The position numbers were made by a program, and so were the translations under genes. Below are positions 1 to 9,114 of a stretch of 64,000 bases of DNA, in pieces. This DNA comes from Acetobacter estunensis. GTDB taxonomy: Bacteria > Pseudomonadota > Alphaproteobacteria > Acetobacterales > Acetobacteraceae. The DNA is taken from the NCBI RefSeq assembly GCF_019083805.1, contig NZ_JAHRDV010000001.1:186001-250000 (forward strand), read 5' to 3'. Position 1 is the first letter of the stretch. Each line of letters starts with the position of its first letter. The notes below the pieces were generated by a model. That model saw nothing but the letters and a program-made list of their open reading frames with translations, did not search any database and was not told the DNA's origin.

Positions 1-876
1 AGCGAGTGCTGGGCGCATCAGGGCGAACACCTCACCGAAATCTCGATCGGCGCACCTCCCGATGCCCTCAGCCGCGCCGGACAAAACTGGGGACTGACCA
101 CCTTCTCCCCCCATGGTCTGCATGCCAATGGCTATCAGGGCTTTATCGCCATGCTGCGCGCCAATCTCGCCCATGTGGGCGGTCTGCGCATCGATCATGT
201 CATGGGGCTACGGCGGCTCTGGATCATCCCCAAGGGGGAAGGTCCGGAAGAAGGCGCCTATCTCACCTATCCCAGTGCCGATCTCATGAGGCTGGCCACA
301 CTGGAAGCCTCTCGCGCCAACGCTGTCCTCATCGGGGAAGCTCTGGGCACTGTCGAACCCGCATTCCGCAAGGACATGATCCGCCATGGCCTGACAGGCA
401 TGAACGTCCTTCCATTTCAACGTGATTCAGAGGGTGCCTTTCTCCCTTGCAGGCAATGGTCCCGAACGGCCGTGGCGATGACGACAACCCATGACTTACC
501 CCCATTGGCCCGCTGGTGGCAGGGACTTGATCTTGCCACGACTGACGTCTCCTCCCAGATACAACGCGGTGCCGAAAGGACCGCCTTATGGACGGCCGTG
601 GCGGGTCGAACGGTGCCCGAACCTCCTTCCAGTCCGACAGGAGCTGCCACTTTCGTGGATCGTGCCGTCAGTTTCGTAGCGGACACACCCTGCCCACTCG
701 CTATCGTGCCACTGGAAGACCTCGCGGGGTTAAACGAACAACCCAACGTGCCTGGCACCACCACCAGCCACCCCAACTGGCGTCAACGCTATCCAGTCCC
801 GGCTCGCACGCTTCTGGCACGACGCGGCACGAAGAAGCGTCTGACCCTTCTGAAAACATCTCGTCCTCGTTCTTAA
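1..876 (+). CDS. malQ: 4-alpha-glucanotransferase (amylomaltase, GH77), 3' part
   Basis: The open frame enters from the left edge, so the N-terminal half lies outside the window. Amylomaltase transfers alpha-1,4-glucan chains in the cytoplasm during maltodextrin and glycogen turnover. The visible part has the GH77 signatures GAPPD followed by QNWG, the catalytic stretch GLRIDHVMGL, the EALGTVEP segment that holds the acid/base region, and THDLPPLARWW. The last ~40 residues are low-complexity and less family-like. treY follows 17 nt downstream on the same strand, which suggests one alpha-glucan to trehalose operon. Confidence 0.9.
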   Translation, partial: SECWAHQGEHLTEISIGAPPDALSRAGQNWGLTTFSPHGLHANGYQGFIAMLRANLAHVGGLRIDHVMGLRRLWIIPKGEGPEEGAYLTYPSADLMRLATLEASRANAVLIGEALGTVEPAFRKDMIRHGLTGMNVLPFQRDSEGAFLPCRQWSRTAVAMTTTHDLPPLARWWQGLDLATTDVSSQIQRGAERTALWTAVAGRTVPEPPSSPTGAATFVDRAVSFVADTPCPLAIVPLEDLAGLNEQPNVPGTTTSHPNWRQRYPVPARTLLARRGTKKRLTLLKTSRPRS

Positions 877-893
877 CTATTGCGAGAAGCGCT

Positions 894-3602
894 ATGCCCT
901 GCCTGCGACCAGCTTTGCGCGCCACCATCCGCCTTCAGTTCCGGCAGGGCTTGACGCTGGATCACGCGGTCGAACTGGTGCCTTACTTCGCACGGTTGGG
1001 CATCAGCCATATCTATGCTTCACCTCTCCTGACGGCCACACCGGGCTCGCCCCATGGATACGACGTTCTCGACTGCCATCATATTGATCCGACACTAGGT
1101 GGTGAGGCCGCCCTGCGACGCCTTGCCCACACGCTGCACGAACACGATATGGGCCTGATCCTCGATATTGTGCCCAACCACATGGCCGTGGGAGGTGCCG
1201 GAAACATCTGGTGGGAAAATCTTCTGGCATGGGGTCAGAACAGCCCCTACGCCGAGTTTTTCGATATCGCCTGGGACGATCCCGACCCTCAACTTGCAGG
1301 ACGTGTGCTCCTTCCCTTTCTCGATCGTCCTTTCGAGGCGGCGCTGGTCTCAGGCGCTCTGAACCTGAAGCATGATCGCGAAAGTGGACTCTTCTTCATC
1401 CACCATCACGACCACCGCTTCCCCATTTCTCCTGCTCATTACAGCAGCCTGCTCAAAGGCATGGATCTCCCCCACGCCCTGTCCGCTGCCCTGACGGTCA
1501 TGGCGGAACGCAGCACGCCGGACAGGGACTGTGCCCAGACACTCAAGGCGCTTTCCCTATGGCTGAACACAGCAATCGGTGCCGATGTACTGTCCGCCCT
1601 GACCATGCGCTTCAATCCCGCCCATCAGCCGGGACGCGAGCAATTGCGCCATCTGATCGACCGCCAGAACTGGGTCTGCGCATGGTGGCGCACAGCGTCC
1701 GAACTTCTCAACTGGCGACGTTTCTTCGACAACACATCCCTAGGCGCCATCTGCGTCGAACGTGAGAAAGTCTTCACCGACACCCACCATTATGTGCTGT
1801 CGCTCCTCGATGAAGGAATCATCGATGGGCTGCGGATCGACCATATTGATGGCCTTGCCGCTCCCGCCGCCTATTGCCGACGGTTACGTCAGAGGATGTT
1901 CCCCTCGGAACAGTCTTCGAGTGGACCTGTATCGATCCATGTGGAAAAAATCCTCGCTCCCGGTGAAAACCTGCCCGCCGAGTGGGACGTGGACGGTACG
2001 ACGGGTTACGATTTCATGGAACAGGTTTCTCTTCTTTTGCACGATGCCAACGGAAAAGACGTGCTGGATGCCCTGTGGCAGGATACGCGCAGTGACGTGC
2101 CGAATACCATGGAGGAAACAGAACGACAGGCTCGTGACGAGATTCTGCACGTTTTATTCCCCGCCGAATGTGAGCGGCTCACCCGTCTGTTGCATGCGTC
2201 CTTCGCGTCACTTTCCTGCGAAACGACACCCTCCGCCATCAAGACTGTTCTGACAGTCCTCCTGCGTCACTTTCCGCGCTATCGCTGTTATTATGCCGAC
2301 GATCTCCCCATGGATCACACCGCCGACCGGGCGGCTTTGTCACAGGCTGTAATCGCAGCGCGCAAGGAGATCCCTTCCTTCCACCATCTTCTTCTTCAAC
2401 GCATGAGCGCGTTGCTCACTACACCTGTTGAAACCGGTCCCTCCCCCGCAGTGCGCCGCATTCAACGCGCCTTCGAGCATCTCACAGCCCCGCTCACCGC
2501 AAAATCTCTTGAAGACACAGCATTCTATCGGAATGTGCGTCTGCCCTCACGCAACGAAGTCGGCAGTGCGCCCGACACACTGGCGCTGCCGGTCGCCGCT
2601 TTTCATGAAGCCTGCCAAAAGCGACATGCGACCCATCCCCACTCCCTGCTCGCCACCGCGACACATGATCACAAGCGCGGCGAAGACAGTCGGATGCGGA
2701 TTGCCATTCTTAGCGAAATGCCCGAACAGTGGCACGCACTCGTTACATCCTGGCTGGAGAAGCACACATCAAACCACGCCCCCGATCGTGTCGATGCACT
2801 CATGCTCTACCAAAGCCTCCTTGGTGCATGGCCTGTTCAGGATTACCCCAATGAAGAGTTCGGCCCCCGCATGGCGGATTGGTTGACCAAGGCGCTCCGC
2901 GAAGGAAAGCGTCATACAAGCTGGCTCGACCCCAATGAGTCGTATGAAAGCGCGTGCCAGGACTACCTTGCTCACTTGTTGGACACATCCAGCTCATTGG
3001 ATTTCCAACGCGACATGACCCGGTTCGTCCGACAGATCGCGCCAGCGGCCGCCCTGAACAGCCTGTCCCAAACTCTGCTGCGCCTTACTGCTCCCGGCGT
3101 GCCGGATCTTTATCAAGGCTGCGAGTTATGGGATTTCAGTCTGGTCGATCCCGACAACCGGCGACCTGTCGATTTCAAAAGCCGGTCGGAACTGCTCCAA
3201 GCCGCTTCCGACATCGACCACGCCGCCGCCACATGGCCCGATGGCGCGATCAAACTCCAGCTCATTGCACGGCTGCTCACCTTTCGTGCTCAGCACCCTA
3301 ACCTGTTTCGGGACGGCTCCTATCACCCTATCTCCCTGAACACGCAGCATATCGTCGCTTTCCTGCGCACTCTCGGAAACCAGCGGCTACTGGTAATGGC
3401 ACCTCGTCACACTCATACTCTCGCCCCTGACCCGGCCACTCTTGCTCTCACTCAACCGCCCGCCCCCTTCACCCTGCCCGTGAAATGTCACGGACAATGG
3501 CGCAGCCTCCTGCGGGAACGCTCGCTCGACATCGGGTCGCATCCCATCTGGCCGTTCGAAACTGGCATGGTGCCACTGGATTGTCTTGTTTGGGAGACAT
3601 GA
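894..3602 (+). CDS. treY: Malto-oligosyltrehalose synthase (GH13)
   Basis: TreY isomerises the reducing-end glucose of maltooligosaccharides to an alpha,alpha-1,1-linked trehalosyl unit; TreZ then releases trehalose. From ATG 894 the protein is about 902 residues, as expected for the family. The frame is open further upstream, but that part overlaps malQ and is not TreY-like. Recognisable motifs are YFARLGISHIYASPLLTATPGS and HGYDVLD near the N-terminus, DIVPNHM, the nucleophile stretch GLRIDHIDGL, and PGVPDLYQGCELWDFSLVDPDNRRPVD near the C-terminus. No treZ is visible; it may lie upstream, outside the window. Confidence 0.95.
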   Translation: MPCLRPALRATIRLQFRQGLTLDHAVELVPYFARLGISHIYASPLLTATPGSPHGYDVLDCHHIDPTLGGEAALRRLAHTLHEHDMGLILDIVPNHMAVGGAGNIWWENLLAWGQNSPYAEFFDIAWDDPDPQLAGRVLLPFLDRPFEAALVSGALNLKHDRESGLFFIHHHDHRFPISPAHYSSLLKGMDLPHALSAALTVMAERSTPDRDCAQTLKALSLWLNTAIGADVLSALTMRFNPAHQPGREQLRHLIDRQNWVCAWWRTASELLNWRRFFDNTSLGAICVEREKVFTDTHHYVLSLLDEGIIDGLRIDHIDGLAAPAAYCRRLRQRMFPSEQSSSGPVSIHVEKILAPGENLPAEWDVDGTTGYDFMEQVSLLLHDANGKDVLDALWQDTRSDVPNTMEETERQARDEILHVLFPAECERLTRLLHASFASLSCETTPSAIKTVLTVLLRHFPRYRCYYADDLPMDHTADRAALSQAVIAARKEIPSFHHLLLQRMSALLTTPVETGPSPAVRRIQRAFEHLTAPLTAKSLEDTAFYRNVRLPSRNEVGSAPDTLALPVAAFHEACQKRHATHPHSLLATATHDHKRGEDSRMRIAILSEMPEQWHALVTSWLEKHTSNHAPDRVDALMLYQSLLGAWPVQDYPNEEFGPRMADWLTKALREGKRHTSWLDPNESYESACQDYLAHLLDTSSSLDFQRDMTRFVRQIAPAAALNSLSQTLLRLTAPGVPDLYQGCELWDFSLVDPDNRRPVDFKSRSELLQAASDIDHAAATWPDGAIKLQLIARLLTFRAQHPNLFRDGSYHPISLNTQHIVAFLRTLGNQRLLVMAPRHTHTLAPDPATLALTQPPAPFTLPVKCHGQWRSLLRERSLDIGSHPIWPFETGMVPLDCLVWET

Positions 3603-3699
3603 ACAGACATTCCCTTCAGGGCTGGACCGTCAGCCCCGAAGGTTGTTTGTTACCGTGCGAGCGTTATCGCAAAACTGAGAAACGAGGACCGTTCCACTC

Positions 3700-5352
3700 A
3701 TGGCAAAGATCAGCCCATTGGCCGGAAAACGCCTGCCAGCATCCGATCTTCCCGACATTCCGGCCGTGATCGCCGCCTATTACGAACGCAAGCCCAATCC
3801 CTCCATCCCCACGCAGCGTGTGTCGTTTGGCACCTCCGGTCATCGTGGCGCACCGCTGAACACCAGCTTCAACGAGAACCATATCCTCGCCATTTGTGAA
3901 GGCATTGCCCGCTATCGAAAGGCACAGGGCATCGACGGCCCTCTTTTCATGGGCATCGACACCCACGCCGTCTCCGCCCCCGCCCAGCGCACGGCCATCG
4001 AAGTGCTAGCGGCCCACGGCATTGCCGTCCACATCGCTCATGACGATGGCTACACTCCCACGCCTGTCATCTCCCATGCGATCCTGACCTATAATCGCGG
4101 ACGCAAAAGCGGTCTGGCCGACGGCATCGTGGTCACGCCCTCGCACAACCCGCCCACGGATGGCGGCTTCAAATACAACCCCCCGCATGGTGGTCCGGCC
4201 GATTCCGACATCACCAAAGCCATCCAGGACATGGCAAACGGTTTCCTCGCCAATGGCCTCAAAGAGGTGAAGCGCCTGACATTCGAGCGCGCCATCAACG
4301 AGCCGTGCATCACACGCCATGACTTCGTGACGCCCTATGTGGAAGATCTGGGCTCTGTCATCGACATGGCCGCCATCCGTGACGCGGGCGTGAAGATCGG
4401 CATAGATCCGCTCGGTGGAGCGGCTGTGCGTTACTGGCAGCCAATCATCGCGCGTTACGGCCTCAACGCCACGGTCGTGAGCGAAGAAGTCGATCCACAG
4501 TTCGGCTTCATGACCGCCGACTGGGACGGTCAGATCCGCATGGACTGCTCCTCTCCCTACGCCATGGCCCGACTGATCGAAATGGGAAAAACTTTCGACG
4601 TCGCTTTCGCCAACGACACGGATGCGGATCGGCATGGCATCGTGGCCCAACCTGACGGGCTGATGAACCCGAACCACTATCTGGCCGTCGCCATTTCCTA
4701 TCTTTACCGCAACCGCCCACAGTGGAGCGCTGACACCGGCATTGGCAAAACGCTGGTCAGCAGCGGATTGATCGACCGTGTGGCGGCTGAGCTTGGGCGT
4801 AAGTTGGTGGAAGTGCCCGTAGGCTTCAAGTGGTTCGTCCCCGGGCTGCTGGACGGAAGCCTCGGCTTCGGGGGAGAAGAAAGTGCCGGAGCCTCCTTCC
4901 TCCGCCGTGACGGCACGGTCTGGACGACCGATAAGGATGGAATCATCCTTGGCCTTCTTGCTGCCGAGATCACGGCGAAAACCGGCAAGAACCCAAGCGC
5001 GCATTATCACGACATCGCAAAGCGGCTGGGCACGGCATATTACGCACGCATCGATGCTGCCGCCACACCGGAGCAGAAGGCACGGCTGGCCAACCTCTCA
5101 CCCGAACAATATCCGGGCGACACACTGGCGGGCGAGACCATCACAGCCAAACTGACCAAGGCGCCGGGAAACAACGCCTCCATCGGCGGACTGAAGGTCA
5201 CGACGAAGGACGGCTGGTTCGCCGCCCGTCCCTCCGGCACAGAAGATGTTTACAAGATTTACGCTGAAAGTTTCAAAAGCCCGGAGCATCTCAAGGAAAT
5301 CCAGAACGAAGCACAGGATGTCATTTCCAAGGTTCTGTCCGCCGGTTCCTGA
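3700..5352 (+). CDS. pgm: Phosphoglucomutase (alpha-D-glucose type)
   Basis: Interconverts glucose-1-phosphate and glucose-6-phosphate in the cytoplasm, linking glycogen and trehalose metabolism to glycolysis. The 550-residue protein has the phosphoserine loop TPSHNPP with Ser near 148, the GTSGHRG motif near the N-terminus, the Mg-binding DTDADRHG near 306-313, the sugar-binding GGEESAG and the C-terminal phosphate-binding [10 protein letters not shown]. It lies 97 nt after treY on the same strand and is followed by a strong hairpin, so it probably ends the glucan gene group. Confidence 0.97.
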   Translation: MAKISPLAGKRLPASDLPDIPAVIAAYYERKPNPSIPTQRVSFGTSGHRGAPLNTSFNENHILAICEGIARYRKAQGIDGPLFMGIDTHAVSAPAQRTAIEVLAAHGIAVHIAHDDGYTPTPVISHAILTYNRGRKSGLADGIVVTPSHNPPTDGGFKYNPPHGGPADSDITKAIQDMANGFLANGLKEVKRLTFERAINEPCITRHDFVTPYVEDLGSVIDMAAIRDAGVKIGIDPLGGAAVRYWQPIIARYGLNATVVSEEVDPQFGFMTADWDGQIRMDCSSPYAMARLIEMGKTFDVAFANDTDADRHGIVAQPDGLMNPNHYLAVAISYLYRNRPQWSADTGIGKTLVSSGLIDRVAAELGRKLVEVPVGFKWFVPGLLDGSLGFGGEESAGASFLRRDGTVWTTDKDGIILGLLAAEITAKTGKNPSAHYHDIAKRLGTAYYARIDAAATPEQKARLANLSPEQYPGDTLAGETITAKLTKAPGNNASIGGLKVTTKDGWFAARPSGTEDVYKIYAESFKSPEHLKEIQNEAQDVISKVLSAGS

Positions 5353-5364
5353 AGCAACACTTTA

Positions 5365-5392
5365 CCCGGTGAGGCTATAACACCTCACCGGG
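5365..5392 (+). terminator. Strong hairpin after pgm
   Basis: Perfect 10-bp inverted repeat CCCGGTGAGG / CCTCACCGGG with an 8-nt loop, 12 nt past the pgm stop. There is no clear T-run on either side, so this is either a weak intrinsic terminator or an RNA-stabilising 3' stem. Confidence 0.65.
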
Positions 5393-5492
5393 AACATCCG
5401 ATTTCTCAAAATTACGTATTGCCTCTACCTCGCTCCCCTGCATCCATTGTCGAAATATGGGCGAGCTATCCAACATCGCCTGCTGATAACTG

Positions 5493-6488
5493 ATGTTGAA
5501 GAAAGCGGACTCTCTTTGCATGTACCAGAACCCTGTCTTCCGCCTGATGGGCGGCCTCGTTCTGGTCAATCTCACATGCTGGGCTGTAGCCCTTCTCGTG
5601 AGTGCCACACATCCTGCGATGCTGGCTCCAGCATTTCTCGCATGGACCTTTGGACTGCGTCACGCAATGGACGCGGATCATATCGCTGCCATCGACACCG
5701 TCACGCGCAAACTCATGGCACAGGGACGAAAGCCCTATAGCACAGGACTGTTTTTCTCACTCGGTCACTCAAGCGTCGTCATTCTTGCCACCTGTGCGCT
5801 CATCCTGTTGCCCGTATCGGACTGGCTGGAACGTTGGCACCTGACCGGAAATCTGATCGGAACCTCCGTCTCCGTTTCCTTCCTTCTCCTCATGGGCATA
5901 CTCAACGCAGCACTTGTGCGATCCCTGATCCGCGCGCCCAGCACCTCCGCCCAAACCCAGCCTTTCGGGCCTGTTTCATGGCTTCTGCGTCCCCTGATGA
6001 AGATTATCGGCAAGGAATGGCAGATGTTCCCACTGGGGTTTCTCTTCGGACTGGGCTTCGACACCGCTACAGAAGTCGGTCTGCTTGGGCTGACGACCAC
6101 ACAGGCGCGAACCGATCTGCCACCCGCAACGATTTTGCTCTTTCCCCTCCTGTTCACAGCCGGAATGATGCTGGTGGACAGTCTCGATACCGTGCTGATG
6201 GTGGAAGCGTGGAGATGGAGCGCGCCTTCCTCTCAGCGCCGCAAACACTATCTTCTGGCGATTGCCTCTGTATCCGCTGCAACGGCTTTTGGCGTCGCCA
6301 TCATTGAGAGCATCCCTCTTGTGAACCGTGTCATGAATCTACCCCTTCCCTTGACCGGCCTGACGGATTTTCTGAGCGATCATTTCCAGATTCTGGGCAC
6401 AGGTATTCTGGCGACATTCCTGCTGATATGGAGCTACGTTTCTCTGACCGGATGGAAAAAACCATCCAGAAGGCAAGAAAACTCCTAA
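5493..6488 (+). CDS. HoxN/NixA-family nickel permease
   Basis: High-affinity Ni2+ (or Co2+) uptake permease of the inner membrane. The family signature HX4DH is present as H57-AMDA-D62-H63 in RHAMDADHI, followed by LGHSSVV and GFDTATE, the conserved segments of the second and later membrane helices. At 331 residues it has the usual length. Start uncertain: ATG 5493 has no good ribosome site, and ATG 5520 is an alternative that gives MYQNPVF. The gene converges on urtE with an 18-nt gap. Its position beside urea transport and urease genes argues for nickel supply to urease, since urease needs two Ni ions per active site. Confidence 0.92.
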   Translation: MLKKADSLCMYQNPVFRLMGGLVLVNLTCWAVALLVSATHPAMLAPAFLAWTFGLRHAMDADHIAAIDTVTRKLMAQGRKPYSTGLFFSLGHSSVVILATCALILLPVSDWLERWHLTGNLIGTSVSVSFLLLMGILNAALVRSLIRAPSTSAQTQPFGPVSWLLRPLMKIIGKEWQMFPLGFLFGLGFDTATEVGLLGLTTTQARTDLPPATILLFPLLFTAGMMLVDSLDTVLMVEAWRWSAPSSQRRKHYLLAIASVSAATAFGVAIIESIPLVNRVMNLPLPLTGLTDFLSDHFQILGTGILATFLLIWSYVSLTGWKKPSRRQENS

Positions 6489-6506
6489 AGAGACGTCACA
6501 GCACCA

Positions 6507-7202
6507 TCAGATAGCAATGTGCGAGCGTACTTCTTCAGCTACCAGTTCCGCCACCTGCCCGCTGAGCACGACTTTGCCACGGTCCAGAACCGCCACCGTA
6601 TCGGCCAACTCGAACGCAAAATCGAAATACTGCTCCACCAGCACAATCGCCATATCGCCCCGATCGCGCAGCATGCCAATGATCGTGCCTATATCCTTGA
6701 TGATGCTCGGCTGGATGCCTTCTGTCGGTTCATCCAGAACCAGCAGCCTTGGGCGGATCACGAGAGCGCGAGCAATCGCAAGCTGCTGCTGCTGCCCCCC
6801 CGAGAGGTCCCCGCCCCTACGATCGAGCATTTTTGCCAACACGGGAAAAAGGTCGAAAATCTCATCCGGCACCTTGCGCTGCCCCCGCGACAGCAGACCA
6901 AAGCCGGTTTCGAGATTTTCGCGCACAGTGAGAAGCGGAAAGATGTCGCGTCCCTGCGGCACTGTCGCAATGCCCCGGCTTGCGCGGTCATACGCCGCCA
7001 GTTTTGTAATATCTTCGCCTTCCCACTCGATGCGCCCAGAACTGACAGCGTGCATGCCCGTCACCGCCCGTATCAGGCTGGTCTTGCCCACGCCATTGCG
7101 TCCGAGAATGCAGGTCACGGCCCCTTCACGTGCCTCCAGCGAGACACCGCGCAGAGCAATCGCCGCACCATAATGCAGATGAACGTCCTCAACTCTGAGC
7201 AT
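6507..7202 (-). CDS. urtE: Urea ABC transporter ATPase UrtE
   Basis: Second ATPase of the five-gene urea transporter, cytoplasmic face of the inner membrane. It has Walker A GRNGVGKT, signature LSGGQQQQ, Walker B LLVLDEPT and the UrtE-typical continuation EGIQPSIIKDI. The start at 7202 is set by AAGGAG 9 nt upstream; a longer reading to 7232 adds only MPGLRKETAL. It is the last gene of the leftward urtABCDE operon, 35 nt after urtD. The family is related to the LivF branched-chain amino acid ATPases, but gene order and motifs make urea the expected substrate. Confidence 0.95.
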   Translation of the reverse strand: MLRVEDVHLHYGAAIALRGVSLEAREGAVTCILGRNGVGKTSLIRAVTGMHAVSSGRIEWEGEDITKLAAYDRASRGIATVPQGRDIFPLLTVRENLETGFGLLSRGQRKVPDEIFDLFPVLAKMLDRRGGDLSGGQQQQLAIARALVIRPRLLVLDEPTEGIQPSIIKDIGTIIGMLRDRGDMAIVLVEQYFDFAFELADTVAVLDRGKVVLSGQVAELVAEEVRSHIAI

Positions 7203-7237
7203 GAGAGCCGTCTCCTTTCGTAATCCCGGCACGGCAC

Positions 7238-7978
7238 TTAGCGGCCAAGATAGACCTCGATCACGCGCGGATCGGCGCTCACCTCATCCAGCGGGCCTTC
7301 CGCCAGAACGGAACCTTCGTGCAGCACCGTCACTGTGACGCCAAGCGCCCGCACGAAATCCATGTCATGCTCAACCACCACCACGCTTCGCGTGCGGTTG
7401 ATCTCGCGCAGCAGATCCGCCGTCGCCATCGTCTCGGCATCCGTCATCCCCGCCACCGGCTCATCCACCAGCAACAGATCAGGCTCCTGCCCCATCAGCA
7501 TGCCGATTTCCAGCCACTGTTTCTGGCCGTGGCTCATGCCGCCAGCCTGACGGTCGGCGTATTTTTCAAGCCGCGTCAGTTTCAAAAGATGCGCGATCCT
7601 TTCACGCTCCCTTGCCGTCGGTCGCGCCATGAGAACAGAGAACGGAGAACGGATGCCCTTGAGAGACAGCATCAGGTTTTCCGTCACCGTCAGCGCCTCG
7701 AACACGGTCGGTTTCTGGAACTTCCGTCCAATACCCAGACGGGCAATGGTCGGCTCATCCAGCTTTGTCAGATCGCGTCCCTTGAAACGCACGATGCCAG
7801 TGTCCGGGCGCGTCTTGCCCGTGATGATGTCCATCATCGTCGTCTTGCCCGCGCCGTTCGGCCCCACAATGGCCCGCATTTCCCCCGGTTTCAGCGCCAG
7901 GCTCAGATTGTTGATGGCACGGAACCCATCGAAGGTGACGCTGACATCGCGCACGTCCAGAAGAAGAGAGTCCGTCAT
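7238..7978 (-). CDS. urtD: Urea ABC transporter ATPase UrtD
   Basis: First ATPase of the urea importer. It begins MTDSLLLDVRDVSVTFDGF and has Walker A GPNGAGKT, the UrtD-typical FQKPTVFEALTV, a variant signature motif MSHGQKQ in place of SGGQ (normal for this family) and Walker B LLLVDEP. The start at 7978 overlaps the urtC stop by 4 nt (ATGA), indicating translational coupling; the frame is open further upstream only inside urtC. Confidence 0.95.
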   Translation of the reverse strand: MTDSLLLDVRDVSVTFDGFRAINNLSLALKPGEMRAIVGPNGAGKTTMMDIITGKTRPDTGIVRFKGRDLTKLDEPTIARLGIGRKFQKPTVFEALTVTENLMLSLKGIRSPFSVLMARPTARERERIAHLLKLTRLEKYADRQAGGMSHGQKQWLEIGMLMGQEPDLLLVDEPVAGMTDAETMATADLLREINRTRSVVVVEHDMDFVRALGVTVTVLHEGSVLAEGPLDEVSADPRVIEVYLGR

Positions 7979-9114
7979 GCCTCGTCTCCCTGCGTGTCCG
8001 ACACTTCCGGCGTCACCTCTTCCGGTGCAGCCTTTTTCATGGGACGCCACAATCCCATCAGCCCGTTCGGGAGGAACAGTGTCGTCACGAGGAACAGCAG
8101 CCCAAGGCCATAAAGCCAGAACTCCGGCAGCCATGCCGTGAACAGTGTCTTGCCCAGATTGACCAGCACCGCGCCCAGCACCGCGCCCGCAAGCGTGCCA
8201 CGACCGCCGACGGCCACCCAGATCACAGATTCAATCGAATTGGCAGGTGCAAATTCACCCGGATTGATGATGCCGACCTGCGTGACATAAAGCGCACCGC
8301 CGACCGCCGCGATCATGGCGGAAAACACCCACACCAGAAGTTTCACCTGATCGGGGCGATAGCCCAGAAAGCGCGTGCGGCTTTCAGCATCCCTTACCGC
8401 CACCAGCAGATTACCAAAACGCCCTCCCACCACAAAGCGCGAGACCAGAAGCGCCAGCGCCAGCATCACGCCCGTGACGACCAGCAACACCGCACGGGTC
8501 GTGGGGGCATGCAAATCGGCACCCAGAATGTCCTTGAAATCCGTCAGACCGTTGTTACCGCCAAAACCGAGCCCGTTCTGAAAAAATCCAAGCATTAGCG
8601 CATAAGTCAGCGCCTGCGTGATGATCGAGAGATACACTCCCGACACACGCGAACGGAACGCCAGCCAACCAAACACTCCCGCCAGTGCGGCCGGAATCAC
8701 CAGAACCAGCAGCATCGCCCATGCGAAATGATCCGTGCCCCACCAGTACCACGGCAGGCTTTTCCATGAGAGGAAGATCATGAAATCTGGCAGGTTCGAA
8801 TTGCCATACACACCCCGCGCGCCGATCTCACGCATGAGATACATGCCCATCGCGTAACCACCCAGCGCGAAGAAGGCGGCATGACCAAGCGTCAGGATAC
8901 CTGCAAACCCCCACACCAGATCGACGGAAAGCGCCAGCATGGCATAGGCCAAATATTTCCCCGCCAGCGACACAACAAAGGCCGAGACATGCAGCGGGCT
9001 GCTTTCGGGCAGCATACTCGCACCTGCCAGCACTATTGCCACCACCACGACCACAGCCGCCATACGGACCGCGCCCGGAAAAGACCGCGCGCCCGGCTTC
9101 GAGAGCAGGCTCAT
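7975..9114 (-). CDS. urtC: Urea ABC transporter permease UrtC
   Basis: Inner-membrane permease of the LivM class, 379 residues with about ten hydrophobic segments. Family stretches include VDLVWGFAGILTLGHAAFFALGGYAMGMY and SVIWVAVGGRGTLAGAVLGA. The 3' end overlaps urtD by 4 nt and the 5' end overlaps urtB by 4 nt (ATGA both times), so urtB, urtC and urtD are tightly coupled. Confidence 0.95.
   Translation of the reverse strand: MSLLSKPGARSFPGAVRMAAVVVVVAIVLAGASMLPESSPLHVSAFVVSLAGKYLAYAMLALSVDLVWGFAGILTLGHAAFFALGGYAMGMYLMREIGARGVYGNSNLPDFMIFLSWKSLPWYWWGTDHFAWAMLLVLVIPAALAGVFGWLAFRSRVSGVYLSIITQALTYALMLGFFQNGLGFGGNNGLTDFKDILGADLHAPTTRAVLLVVTGVMLALALLVSRFVVGGRFGNLLVAVRDAESRTRFLGYRPDQVKLLVWVFSAMIAAVGGALYVTQVGIINPGEFAPANSIESVIWVAVGGRGTLAGAVLGAVLVNLGKTLFTAWLPEFWLYGLGLLFLVTTLFLPNGLMGLWRPMKKAAPEEVTPEVSDTQGDEA

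Noticed and set aside
4006-5010. Long minus-strand open frame opposite pgm
   Set aside because: Antisense to a fully conserved enzyme, no recognisable protein, no promoter context.
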